The notes under the pieces: model-generated
What the model was told of the DNA's origin: nothing
What the model saw: only the letters and a program-made list of their open reading frames with translations
The model's database searches: none
Source of the DNA: Bacteriovorax sp. UBA1852
GTDB taxonomy: Bacteria; Bdellovibrionota; Bacteriovoracia; Bacteriovoracales; Bacteriovoracaceae
NCBI GenBank assembly: GCA_002338505.1
Contig: DDIK01000081.1
Coordinates: forward strand, 1-16,926
Reading direction: 5' to 3'
DNA length: 16,926 nucleotides
Program-made: the position numbers and the translations under genes
In this document: piece by piece, positions 1 to 7,069 of the stretch
Layout: the number at the start of each line of letters is the position of its first letter
How positions within the stretch are numbered: position 1 is the first letter of the stretch

Positions 1-1507
1 GAATGAATATCCCCTTAGAATTAACATTTAGAAATTGAGAACATCTCATAGGTGCAAGAGTTAGCGCCTCTAGAGAAGATAAACTAACCGCGATACAAAT
101 CGTTAGTGCGAACTCTCTAAAAAATCTTCCCTCTATCCCCGGCATCATTGTAATAGGTGCAAATATCGCTATTAAAACTGCAGTGGTTGCAAGAACTGCA
201 AACGCAATTTCATTACTTCCCTTAAATGCTGCCTGAACCTTATCATGACCTTTCTTAGCATAACGAACAATATTTTCTAGCATAACAATGGCATCATCAA
301 CAACGATCCCAATAGCAAGAGTAAGTCCAAGGAGTGAGAATGTGTTTAAAGAAAAGCCCAGTAAATGCATGAAAGCAAAAGTTCCAATGATGGCCGTTGG
401 GATTGCTAAAAGAATATTAATTGTCGCAGACATGGAGTTTAGAAATAGCCAACAAACAAGAGAAGTCAGAAGAACTGATAACACTAAGTTTTGTAATAGC
501 TCATCAATTGAGAGTCTAATAAAAGATGTTCTATCAAAGTTAACGGAGAGATTAGTACCATCAGGAAGATTATTAGAAATCTCTTGAACACGTATTTTAA
601 CCCTATCAGCAACATCAACCGCGTTAACCCCTCTTTGCTTATAGATTGGCATAGAAAGTGACGGCGTTTTATTTACTCTGGAAATTCTTGTTCTATTTTC
701 TACACCTGCATGGATATTAGCAACTTCAGAAAGACGAATGGCAACATAATTAGCACGCCCACCTCTTCGAGAGATAATCATATCTTTAAAGTCTTTTACA
801 GTCCTTCCCTCACCCAAAACTCTTAAACTTTTTTCAGTTTCAGGGTTTTCAAACTTCCCTGCTGGAAGCTCAACACTTTCTCTTTCAAGTGTTTCAACAA
901 TATCAGAAAGAGTAAGCTGAAAAGACTCAAGCTTTTTCGCGTTTACATCAATTCTCATCATCGGATCACGAGAACCAAATGCTCTGACCTCAGATACGCC
1001 TTCAATAGTAGTTAACTGATCAATGACACCATCTTTTAAAAGTATATTTAACTCTCTTTCACTTAATGTTGTTGAGACAAGAGCCAGATACATAATAGGA
1101 TCATCTGCTGCATTTGATTTAGTTACCGTAGGTGTTTCTACAGTATCTGGAAGGAGTCTTTGGGCCCTACCTAGAAGTGTCTGAACTTCTTGAAGAGCAA
1201 AGTCGATATTCTTTTCTAGTGAAAACTCTAATTCAATACGACCTTGGCCTCGACCAGCTGTTGAAGTCATATCCTTTATCCCCTGCATAGAGACAAGAAT
1301 TGACTCAGCTGGTTCAAGAACATCCTTTTCTACAACTTCTGGCGTTGCTCCTTCATACTCGTATGAAATTGAAATCGATGGATAGTCTACATCTGGATTT
1401 TCATTTATTCCTAATTGATTAAATCCGAGTATCCCAAATAAAATAAGGGAGAACATGAGCATCCAAGAAAAAACAGGATTCTTAATTGATATAGATGATA
1501 ACTTCAT
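1..1507 (-). CDS. RND efflux transporter, HAE1/AcrB type (partial, C-terminus outside window)
   Basis: This is the N-terminal 502 residues of an inner-membrane proton-driven RND pump; the rest lies beyond base 1. Translation starts MKLSSISIKNPVFSWML, giving transmembrane segment 1, followed by a periplasmic porter domain with the family-like phrase NENPDVDYPSISISYEYEGA. Transmembrane segment 4 reads LGLTLAIGIVVDDAIVMLEN, with Asp404-Asp405 matching the proton-relay aspartates of AcrB (D407/D408). The ATG at 1507 follows AAAGG at a good distance, and only 17 bases separate it from the end of the TolC-like gene, so the two are co-transcribed behind the MarR gene. The usual periplasmic adaptor (HlyD/MFP) is not found upstream; it may lie downstream or elsewhere. 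The frame is open throughout the visible part. Substrates cannot be read from the sequence, though the MarR link suggests drugs or other amphiphiles. Confidence 0.95.
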   Translation of the reverse strand, partial: MKLSSISIKNPVFSWMLMFSLILFGILGFNQLGINENPDVDYPSISISYEYEGATPEVVEKDVLEPAESILVSMQGIKDMTSTAGRGQGRIELEFSLEKNIDFALQEVQTLLGRAQRLLPDTVETPTVTKSNAADDPIMYLALVSTTLSERELNILLKDGVIDQLTTIEGVSEVRAFGSRDPMMRIDVNAKKLESFQLTLSDIVETLERESVELPAGKFENPETEKSLRVLGEGRTVKDFKDMIISRRGGRANYVAIRLSEVANIHAGVENRTRISRVNKTPSLSMPIYKQRGVNAVDVADRVKIRVQEISNNLPDGTNLSVNFDRTSFIRLSIDELLQNLVLSVLLTSLVCWLFLNSMSATINILLAIPTAIIGTFAFMHLLGFSLNTFSLLGLTLAIGIVVDDAIVMLENIVRYAKKGHDKVQAAFKGSNEIAFAVLATTAVLIAIFAPITMMPGIEGRFFREFALTICIAVSLSSLEALTLAPMRCSQFLNVNSKGIFI

Positions 1508-1524
1508 TGAGTATCCTTTATAAG

Positions 1525-2769
1525 TTATAGACTTGGAATATTTCCAAGAAATGCATTTGCCTGGTAATAAAGAGACTTAACATCAAGTGATGATCTGATC
1601 ACAAGCTTTTCAAGACTAATCACATCATCAAGAGATCGAATAACGTCAATTTGTGTGACAAGTCCTTGATTAAGATCCTTAAGCTGTTCTTGATAAGAAA
1701 TTTGACTTCTCTTGAGAGCGGTTTTAAGAGTTTTGAGTTCAGTTTTCTTATTCTCAAAATTCTTTAAATACTCACTCCAGCTATTTTTGATATTACGTCT
1801 ACTATATTAAATTTTTGCATTCTCGATTTGAGCTTGAATATTTTTGCTTGTAACCTTTGAAGATCGATCTCCAAAGTCTAATAGATTAAGCGTCACATTA
1901 AGACTTAATGCCCAGTCTCTTTTGTCATAATCATTCTTATTAAGATTGTATGCTGCCCCAAGATTTACTTGTGGATAATAGGTCGACTTTTCAATTCGAC
2001 TCTCCAGTAATGCCGTTTCATAATCATATTTTAAATTTGTAAGCTCAGGGGTATTTTCAAGATCGACTTCTCGAGCTAAATGAAGTGCCAACGGGTCAAT
2101 ACTATCTTTAATCTGATCTACAGAATCTATTCCAGAAAAGTTTTTAAATCTCGTCATGGCACTAGTTAGTTGCGATTCGCTGGCGATGAGATCTGCTTCA
2201 AGTCGGTGTAATTGTGACTCAAGAGCGTAGAGATCAGCTTTTCTATCTCGGCCAATTCTGGTTCTTTTTTTTACAATCTTAACTCGCTTTCGCAGGTTAC
2301 TTAGTAATGCCCTAACCTTATCTTCTTCCTCTTTTGCTGAGGAAACCTGAAAATACAAAGATGTAAACTCCCTATAATACCCAGCAAGACTGTTATTCAT
2401 GAGAGCGTCAGCTTTTTTGGGAATAACACTCTTATATTTTAAAAGTGCAAATTCCGCTCCCCCCTGAAAGAGTTTTTGCTGCATTGATAAGTATAGTTCA
2501 GAGTTACTATCAGTATTACTTGGATCACTCGCTGTTGAATCACTTTCATAGGTATTTGCGTTAACAATATCTAAGCTTGGATAGAGCCTTGCTTGTATAC
2601 TTGAAAGATCAGACAAGGCCTTTTTCTTAGTAAGGTTATAAACTTCAACCTGCTTTGATTTATTAAGGGATTTCAAATAGAGCTCGTCTACGGCTCCAGC
2701 ATGATGATCCTTATTACTAGCAAATAATGATAAGTTAAGACTCATTAAAATAGCGACAACACTTTTCAA
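1525..2769 (-). pseudogene. TolC-like outer-membrane efflux protein, interrupted by an in-frame TAA
   Basis: Outer-membrane factor of a tripartite efflux pump. Translation from a TTG at 2769, with AGGAG six bases upstream inside the end of the MarR gene, gives a signal peptide (MKSVVAILMSLNLSLFA) and long heptad-rich helices typical of TolC. The frame stops at TAA 1807-1809 after 320 residues. The same frame then stays open for 93 more codons to TAA 1525-1527. That tail (for example ALKRSQISYQEQLKDLNQ, then GLVTQIDVIRSLDD and SLYYQANAFLG) is the expected last helical hairpin of a TolC protein. Full length would be about 414 residues, normal for the family. One substitution (CAA, GAA or AAA to TAA) explains the break; readthrough or a sequencing error could also do so. 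If only the 320-residue product is made, it lacks the second coiled-coil hairpin end and is unlikely to form a trimeric channel. Confidence 0.85.
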
Positions 2770-2772
2770 CTT

Positions 2773-3207
2773 TTACTCCTGTGCATTCTTAACAAACCTT
2801 TCTATGACAGATAAGGCCTCTTCTAAATTCTCTAATTCTATCTCGTCTATATTTTCAAGTTTCTCAACAAACCTCTTGCTTGCTGCGCCCCTGACCTTTT
2901 GAAACAATCTCTTACCTTTTTTGGTGGCATTTAAGTACGTCACTCTTCTATCCTTCTTACAAGGGCTTCGAATTAATTCTCCCTCTTCGACAAGGGAGTC
3001 TACGAGCTTTGAGATGGCAGGACGGGAGACACACATAACTTCAGCGAGATCACTAACAGTGTTCGCACCGCGTATCACCTCTCCCAAGATCCGATACTTA
3101 GGAAAACTAATTTCGACTTCACTTTCTGAGCGAATATAAGACTTGATAAGCCCCATCGACAGCGGGATGACTTCTATAAATCTCTTTGAAACATGTTCTT
3201 TGACCAC
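2773..3207 (-). CDS. MarR family transcriptional regulator
   Basis: A 144-residue dimeric winged-helix repressor, the usual MarR length. The DNA-binding part is at about residues 45-100: FPKYRILGEVIRGANTVSDL, then AEVMCVSRPAISKLVDSLVE (recognition helix) and a wing with the family signature CKKDRRVTYLNATKKGKRLF. Helices at both ends would form the dimer interface. The start is GTG at 3207 with GAAGG seven bases upstream. Only three bases separate its stop from the TTG start of the TolC-like gene, whose ribosome-binding site overlaps its last codons, so it leads the efflux operon. It probably represses itself and the pump through the repeat at 3226-3240, with release on binding a small aromatic or drug-like ligand. 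The ligand is not deducible. Confidence 0.93.
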   Translation of the reverse strand: MVKEHVSKRFIEVIPLSMGLIKSYIRSESEVEISFPKYRILGEVIRGANTVSDLAEVMCVSRPAISKLVDSLVEEGELIRSPCKKDRRVTYLNATKKGKRLFQKVRGAASKRFVEKLENIDEIELENLEEALSVIERFVKNAQE

Positions 3208-3225
3208 AAGATAACCTTCTTAATA

Positions 3226-3269
3226 GTTAACTAAGTTAACAATCTTACATGAAATATTTTTGAAGACAA
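3226..3269 (-). promoter_or_regulatory. Promoter and MarR-type operator of the efflux operon
   Basis: On the minus strand a -35-like TTGTCT (3264-3269) and a -10-like TAAGAT (3242-3247) are 16 bases apart. Just downstream, at 3226-3240, GTTAACTAAGTTAAC is a near-perfect inverted repeat of two GTTAAC boxes, 19 bases before the GTG start. A repressor bound there would cover the transcription start. Each promoter hexamer matches consensus at only four of six bases, so the promoter is tentative; the palindrome is clear. Confidence 0.55.
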
Positions 3270-3474
3270 TTGCTACTTTGTTATTTTTTTGTAAAGTTTA
3301 TGTCATGAGTACGATTTTTTTTATTTTTTGGTGTAAAGCTTATTGAGAATCATTTACAAATATCCTTAAATCTATCTATATATTCACTCATTGCTACTCT
3401 TCTTCAATTTTCTTGTATAAAGCTCCACTTAGGTCAAAGTATCTAACATCTTTTGAGTTGTTGTTTTATTCATC

Positions 3475-3618
3475 TCAAATTCCAAAAGCTTCCAAAACTT
3501 CTTTCTCAGTCATATTTTTAGTTTTATTTGAAAAAGCGTAATTCTCTGGCTTAGCATCTATATAAATCTGAGTCGTAAACTCAACAGTTTTACAGAGACA
3601 ACTTCCTCTAGCGTTCAT
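3475..3618 (-). CDS. 47-residue protein resembling a shortened GFA/CENP-V family member
   Basis: The ORF starts at ATG 3618 behind a strong AGGGG ribosome-binding site (spacing five bases) and encodes 47 residues beginning MNARGSCLCKTVEF. The GSCLC motif is how zinc-binding GFA (glutathione-dependent formaldehyde-activating type) domains start, but those proteins have 110-150 residues and further cysteines. Here the sequence passes straight to a hydrophilic tail ending MTEKEVLEAFGI. It may be an internally deleted GFA gene that still has its start and end, or a genuine small metal-binding protein. Downstream on the same strand, around 3400-3470, another frame reads RYFDLSGALYKKIEEE before a stop, like the orphaned end of a protein; this supports gene decay. 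Nothing else convincing is seen between 3270 and 3782. Confidence 0.5.
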   Translation of the reverse strand: MNARGSCLCKTVEFTTQIYIDAKPENYAFSNKTKNMTEKEVLEAFGI

Positions 3619-3782
3619 ATTTACCCCTTTCACCAATTCAATCCGTGACTTATTTCAGTCTATTATTTTTTCCAACACTTTTCCAATGACAATTTTTTTC
3701 ACTGAAAGATGTTATAAACTAAAGCAATTGTTGAGCCAGAGTTTAGTTTTAAGTTTTATTTCTTGCTTATAGAAATCTTTTA

Positions 3783-4166
3783 TCAGTCAATTGGGGAGCA
3801 GATTTCAATTAGAAAACCGTTATTATCTTTAACATAACAAACAGTCTGCCCCCAAGGCTTTACTTCGGGCTCCTTGACACGAATAGCTCCATTTTCTAAA
3901 GCCGTTTTATATGAACCCTCAACATCCTCAGCAACAAAAGCGATTTCAAACGAAGGCAGCTCAGCTGTAGTTTGTTTTTTGTACGAAAAGCCATGGGAAC
4001 CAGCTAATTTATGACTAACAAAACCTAATTTGGTTTCACCTGTAAGCATTTCACCGTAATCGCCTTCTGGGTGAAGAAATCCTTTTTCTAACCTAAATGC
4101 CTTTTCATAAAAGTCCATTGTTGTAGAAACGTCATTTACATATAATAAGCTATAACCAAGTTTCAT
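3783..4166 (-). CDS. VOC superfamily (glyoxalase/bleomycin-resistance fold) protein
   Basis: A 127-residue single-unit VOC protein, the usual size for a protein built from two beta-alpha-beta-beta-beta modules. Module one opens MKLGYSLLYVNDVSTTMDFY and continues EKAFRLEKGFLHPEGDYGEM. Module two starts ELPSFEIAFVAEDVEGSYKT and ends PWGQTVCYVKDNNGFLIEIC, where the final Glu is the usual metal ligand. Proteins of this form bind a divalent metal or a drug, or act as lyases or dioxygenases; the reaction cannot be told here. The ATG at 4166 has AAAGGAAT upstream. It lies 13 bases after the DUF1801 gene and is probably co-transcribed with it. Confidence 0.88.
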   Translation of the reverse strand: MKLGYSLLYVNDVSTTMDFYEKAFRLEKGFLHPEGDYGEMLTGETKLGFVSHKLAGSHGFSYKKQTTAELPSFEIAFVAEDVEGSYKTALENGAIRVKEPEVKPWGQTVCYVKDNNGFLIEICSPID

Positions 4167-4179
4167 ACGTTTATTCCTT

Positions 4180-4596
4180 TTAGAAACTATCCTTTACTAG
4201 ATTATACTTAAGCGCGAGTTCAAAACATTTCTTAAGTTTAAACTTAGAATATTTTCCCTTTAATGGCAGTCTTAATTCTCTACTTCCCACATATTCAAAG
4301 TCGCTTGGGTACAATTCTTTAAACATCGAAATAAGCTTAGTCTGGCAATTAACAAAGACACTAATACTTTCGGGAAACTTTTCCTGCCAGTTTATTCTCA
4401 GGGTACTACCAGAGGATTTTGTCATAAAGCTTGGTTCACCCCACTTTAATGCCTCTTCGGTAAAGTCGATATCCTTATCTTTATTGGCTATTTCTAAAAT
4501 TATTTTCCTAAGAGCTAACATCTCTTTCTTCACCATGGGAGGATAACTCTTGTACTTTGCCTCAACTTCTTTATTCATTATTTGATGATAGCTCAT
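4180..4596 (-). CDS. DUF1801 domain protein (YdhG-like)
   Basis: A 138-residue soluble protein of the DUF1801 fold. Family marks include an N-terminal helical stretch with YPPMVKKEMLALRKIILEIA, the phrase EEALKWGEPSFMTKSSGSTL corresponding to the E-x-LKWG-x-P-x-F signature, then strands INWQEKFPESISVFVNC and a C-terminal helix. The fold is related to frataxin-like and iron-chaperone-like YdhG proteins, but no enzymatic role is established. The start at 4596 has only a weak ribosome-binding site; an ATG six codons later (MNKEVEAKY) is possible and also lacks one. It is followed closely by the VOC gene, a pairing often seen in accessory gene sets. Confidence 0.82.
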   Translation of the reverse strand: MSYHQIMNKEVEAKYKSYPPMVKKEMLALRKIILEIANKDKDIDFTEEALKWGEPSFMTKSSGSTLRINWQEKFPESISVFVNCQTKLISMFKELYPSDFEYVGSRELRLPLKGKYSKFKLKKCFELALKYNLVKDSF

Positions 4597-4645
4597 GACT
4601 GAAGATCACTCAAGGTTGCTGGATTGTCTATATGATTTTAAAACT

Positions 4646-4906
4646 CTAGGCAACTTCACTTATATCAAAGTCAGGGAACAGTATAACTGCTGGGTGAACT
4701 TTTAAAGCCTTCGCCAGCGCAATAGACCTTTCTCTTCCAATTTGTCTAACTCCACTTTCAAGAGCAGAAATATTACTTTGAGTCATCCCAGAGAGTTCAG
4801 CTAACTCTTTCTGAGATAGTTCTTGTAGTTCACGTAAAACTTTAAGCATCTCCCCAGGAGTCATTTTTATATTTACTTTTGCTTTTACTAAATCTTTCTT
4901 TGTCAT
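4646..4906 (-). CDS. XRE/HigA-type antitoxin
   Basis: An 86-residue helix-turn-helix protein. Residues 17-72 form a classic XRE domain: MLKVLRELQELSQKELAELS, then GMTQSNISALESGVRQIGRE with the recognition helix, then SIALAKALKVHPAVILFP. It lies 11 bases downstream of a RelE-fold toxin gene, with AGGT upstream of its ATG, so the pair has the toxin-first order typical of higBA-type loci. It should neutralise the toxin by binding and repress the shared promoter at 5199-5247. Confidence 0.9.
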   Translation of the reverse strand: MTKKDLVKAKVNIKMTPGEMLKVLRELQELSQKELAELSGMTQSNISALESGVRQIGRERSIALAKALKVHPAVILFPDFDISEVA

Positions 4907-4917
4907 AATATACCTAC

Positions 4918-5190
4918 TTAATACTTATGTGGTGTTATCTCAAATACATGTATTTCTAATACATTGTTTTCTATTTTATAAATCACTCGCCATTGAATGC
5001 CTAACCTTGAAGATCTGTAACCTTTCCAATTACCTTTTAAGGCTTCATCTCTAAAACCTCTGATTAACTTTAAACCTTCCGGCCCAGATATTTCAACAAT
5101 CCTCTTCCAAGCTTCATATTTTTTTACAACATCTTTTGGAGCTTTTTTTATGATTTTTGAAATGGATTTTTTTTCAAACACGTCCCACAT
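4918..5190 (-). CDS. RelE/HigB-family toxin
   Basis: A probable ribosome-dependent mRNA endonuclease of the RelE/ParE fold, 90 residues from the ATG at 5190 (MWDVFEKKSISKIIKKAPKD). The open frame reaches a TTG at 5235, but the 90-residue form matches normal family length, and the longer start would put the operator-like repeats inside the coding region. The body has helix KYEAWKRIVEISGPEGLKLI, then strands RSSRLGIQWRVIYKIENNVL and EIHVFEITPHKY, matching the R-x-x-Y...H-x-Y end of these toxins. The start has no ribosome-binding site and lies very close to a promoter-like -10, so the mRNA may be leaderless. The antitoxin follows 11 bases later. Confidence 0.87.
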   Translation of the reverse strand: MWDVFEKKSISKIIKKAPKDVVKKYEAWKRIVEISGPEGLKLIRGFRDEALKGNWKGYRSSRLGIQWRVIYKIENNVLEIHVFEITPHKY

Positions 5191-5198
5191 ACCATAAT

Positions 5199-5247
5199 GA
5201 GTATATACTCTTTTGAGTATGTGTGCAAATAACAATGTAGAATACTC
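5199..5247 (-). promoter_or_regulatory. Promoter and operator half-site cluster of the toxin-antitoxin operon
   Basis: GAGTATATACTC (5199-5210) is a perfect 12-base palindrome. ATACTC-TTTT-GAGTAT (5205-5220) forms a second inverted repeat sharing one arm, and a further ATACTC is at 5242-5247. On the minus strand the first palindrome contains TATACT (one mismatch to a -10), with TTTGCA 18 bases upstream as a weak -35. The ATG at 5190 is only a few bases after the -10. Repressor bound here would block the polymerase directly, as expected for autoregulation by the antitoxin. Confidence 0.6.
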
Positions 5248-5419
5248 AAAGTCTGCTCATCGAAACAAGTTTAAAAAAGACGTAAGCATTGAATTTTATT
5301 ACAGAGCCGCCTTAATTTAGCTTTCTGAGATTGAAGGGAGTAGTGGATGGTAGAGACGGTAAAAACCTCCCAACAATTCTAAATTGCTGAGGAAAAAACC
5401 GAAATTACTACAGAGGGCT

Positions 5420-6235
5420 TTATTTTGAGTAATACTTGGTGATTAGCCTAGCAATACTCTGATGTGCTTTTTCACGCTGCTTAAATGAAGCATTTTCTCC
5501 TTCAACAAATACGGAAACATAAATTGGTTCTCCAGATACTGGATAAATAATTCCAACATCGTTAGAAGGACCACCCTCACAAGTACCTGTCTTATGAGCA
5601 AAAGCCCAATTTGTCGGCAAGCCAGACTTAAGTCTTGTCTTCCCAGTCTTTGCTCCTCTTAACCAATTATCTAATCTTTTTGAATAAACTTTCTTAATAG
5701 TATTTGTCATTGATGAAGGAGTTGTTGTGTCCATCTCACCATTCAACACATTTAGAGAAGGCTCGTACCTATCTAATCTCGTAATTAAGTCGCCCTGTTC
5801 TCGAAGATAACTCGTTAAAGCCTTCGGGCCCTCCATCTTCTTCAGAAGTTTATTTGCAGCTGTATTATCACTCATTTGGATTGTAGCTTTACACAATGCA
5901 CCCAACGACATTTTTTTTCCTACATGCTTTTTTGTGACTGGAGACCATTGAATTATATCTTTATTAGAAATCCTAACAAACTCTTCCAAGCTTTCTTTTT
6001 CTTTAGCCACTCTATCTAAAAGCTGAGCACATAAAAGAAGTTTGAATGTACTACACATGAGAAAGCGTTCATTTTCTCTATAGGAAATATTCTTCCCTGT
6101 AGTTTGGAAAGCAAACACTCCAACTCTAACTTCCAAAGTATTTTCAATCTCCTGAATTAGTTTAAACGTTTCAGAGTTTTCTTTTTTAACGTGAGAGCAA
6201 CTCACTATGAAGAATAGTATAAAAATAAATTTCAT
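5420..6235 (-). CDS. Class A beta-lactamase, predicted lipoprotein
   Basis: A serine beta-lactamase of 271 residues that hydrolyses the beta-lactam ring in the periplasm. All class A motifs are present: S62-x-x-K65 (CSTFKLLL), S122-D-N124 (QMSDNTAANKLL), the omega loop R-x-E158-x-x-L-N (DRYEPSLN, the general base) and K215-T-G (HKTGTCEGG). Cys61 directly precedes the active serine and Cys219 follows KTGT; these match standard positions 69 and 238, the disulfide known from class A carbapenemases (KPC, NMC-A, SME). IIQWSPV places Trp at the position 105 equivalent, as in KPC. The frame is open up to 6295, but I choose ATG 6235 because MKFIFILFFIVSC is a lipoprotein signal with lipobox IVSC (Cys13). 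Its ribosome-binding site is weak. The spectrum cannot be settled from sequence alone. Confidence 0.93.
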   Translation of the reverse strand: MKFIFILFFIVSCSHVKKENSETFKLIQEIENTLEVRVGVFAFQTTGKNISYRENERFLMCSTFKLLLCAQLLDRVAKEKESLEEFVRISNKDIIQWSPVTKKHVGKKMSLGALCKATIQMSDNTAANKLLKKMEGPKALTSYLREQGDLITRLDRYEPSLNVLNGEMDTTTPSSMTNTIKKVYSKRLDNWLRGAKTGKTRLKSGLPTNWAFAHKTGTCEGGPSNDVGIIYPVSGEPIYVSVFVEGENASFKQREKAHQSIARLITKYYSK

Positions 6236-6365
6236 TCCAAGATTTTTCTGAAAGTACAGATGATTGGCAATACGCACCATGGTGGTGGTGAGCAACTTCT
6301 AACTCTTTAGTATAATTGATGCTCTTTTCATTATTCTAAAAGAAATAGCTTACGATAGAATTAAC

Positions 6366-6569
6366 TTGCTTAAAACAAATAGAGCAACATCACTTGCATG
6401 TAACCTAAACTCTTGTTCTGGTGAGCATGACATTCTTCTTAAAGACTACAACACTAAGTTCGATGAAAAATACAAAAGAAAGATTGGGTGGATAAAAGCC
6501 TCAATTTACAAAGTTTATCATGAGCTTAAGGTATTTGATTTGAATAAAATCTACATGCAACAACTATAA
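6366..6569 (+). CDS. Possible small hypothetical protein, 67 residues
   Basis: A Lys-rich 67-residue frame (MLKTNRATSLACNLNSCSGE... ending NKIYMQQL) read from a TTG. The frame is open back to a stop at 6300 with no better start and no clear ribosome-binding site. A strong hairpin starts 24 bases after its stop, which is the main support for a real transcript. No family is recognised. It could be the remnant of a longer gene's end or a chance frame in a plus-strand gap between divergent genes. Confidence 0.25.
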   Translation: MLKTNRATSLACNLNSCSGEHDILLKDYNTKFDEKYKRKIGWIKASIYKVYHELKVFDLNKIYMQQL

Positions 6570-6592
6570 GTTATATTATTGTAAAATCTCGA

Positions 6593-6618
6593 AAGGACTG
6601 GCCAAGAAGCCAGTCCTT
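6593..6618. terminator. Hairpin terminator, likely bidirectional
   Basis: AAGGACTGGC, a six-base loop and GCCAGTCCTT form a perfect 10-base-pair stem. The plus-strand tail is CTATTTATC and the minus-strand tail is TCGAGATTTTAC, so neither has a full T-run. It sits 75 bases beyond the end of the GDT1-like gene on the minus strand and 24 bases beyond the small plus-strand frame. Confidence 0.7.
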
Positions 6619-6692
6619 CTATTTATCTCTTGGTAGCGACTACGCAGCACACAGATTTAGTCTGTACGTACCTCTTTTCTCTTTTCCTCTTT

Positions 6693-6962
6693 TCATGACT
6701 TAAATAGAATCCAAGTTCCCATTAAGATGAAAGCACTTCCAGATATCACCTTCATTTTACTAGGATCAATATACTTACTCATGACTGTACCAGCGACGAC
6801 TCCAATGATAGCAGCTAATGCCAAGGCCAAGATTGTAGCGACTAGGACTGAGTAAGTTGACTTAGTTTGTGAGGCCGCGGCCATTGCTGCGAATTGGGTT
6901 TTATCTCCAATCTCAGCAACAAAGATTGTAACAAATGTTGCACTAAAAACTGACCAATCCAT
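6693..6962 (-). CDS. UPF0016/GDT1 family membrane transporter, single-repeat form
   Basis: An 89-residue membrane protein with three hydrophobic segments. The first contains the family signature E-x-G-D-K-T (FVAEIGDKTQFAAMAAA, residues 16-28), the acidic cation-binding motif of the TMEM165/GDT1/MneA group, which moves Mn2+ (and Ca2+ or H+ in eukaryotes). Most members have two such repeats in one chain of about 190 residues; this is half size, so it must pair with itself or with a second half-size protein. No partner gene is adjacent. The ATG at 6962 has TAAGGAGAG upstream. No recognisable yybP-ykoY manganese riboswitch is seen in the roughly 100 bases before it. Manganese export is inferred from the family. 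Confidence 0.9.
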   Translation of the reverse strand: MDWSVFSATFVTIFVAEIGDKTQFAAMAAASQTKSTYSVLVATILALALAAIIGVVAGTVMSKYIDPSKMKVISGSAFILMGTWILFKS

Positions 6963-7069
6963 ACTAATGCTCTCCTTAACGAATAAAAGCTCTCAATCCC
7001 TCAATAAAAGGTGCCACCAGAATTCTTCAGTAAACACCACATCAATTTACGTACAGAGTACAAAAAAAT

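Noticed and set aside
288..587. 99-residue plus-strand frame
   Set aside because: It is the antisense shadow of the RND transporter transmembrane region.
3335..3352. Fur-box-like sequence TGAGAATCATTTACA
   Set aside because: It matches the 7-1-7 consensus only partly and no iron gene or promoter lies beside it.
6963..7069. Possible manganese (yybP-ykoY) riboswitch before the GDT1-like gene
   Set aside because: The leader is short and the conserved core sequence was not found.
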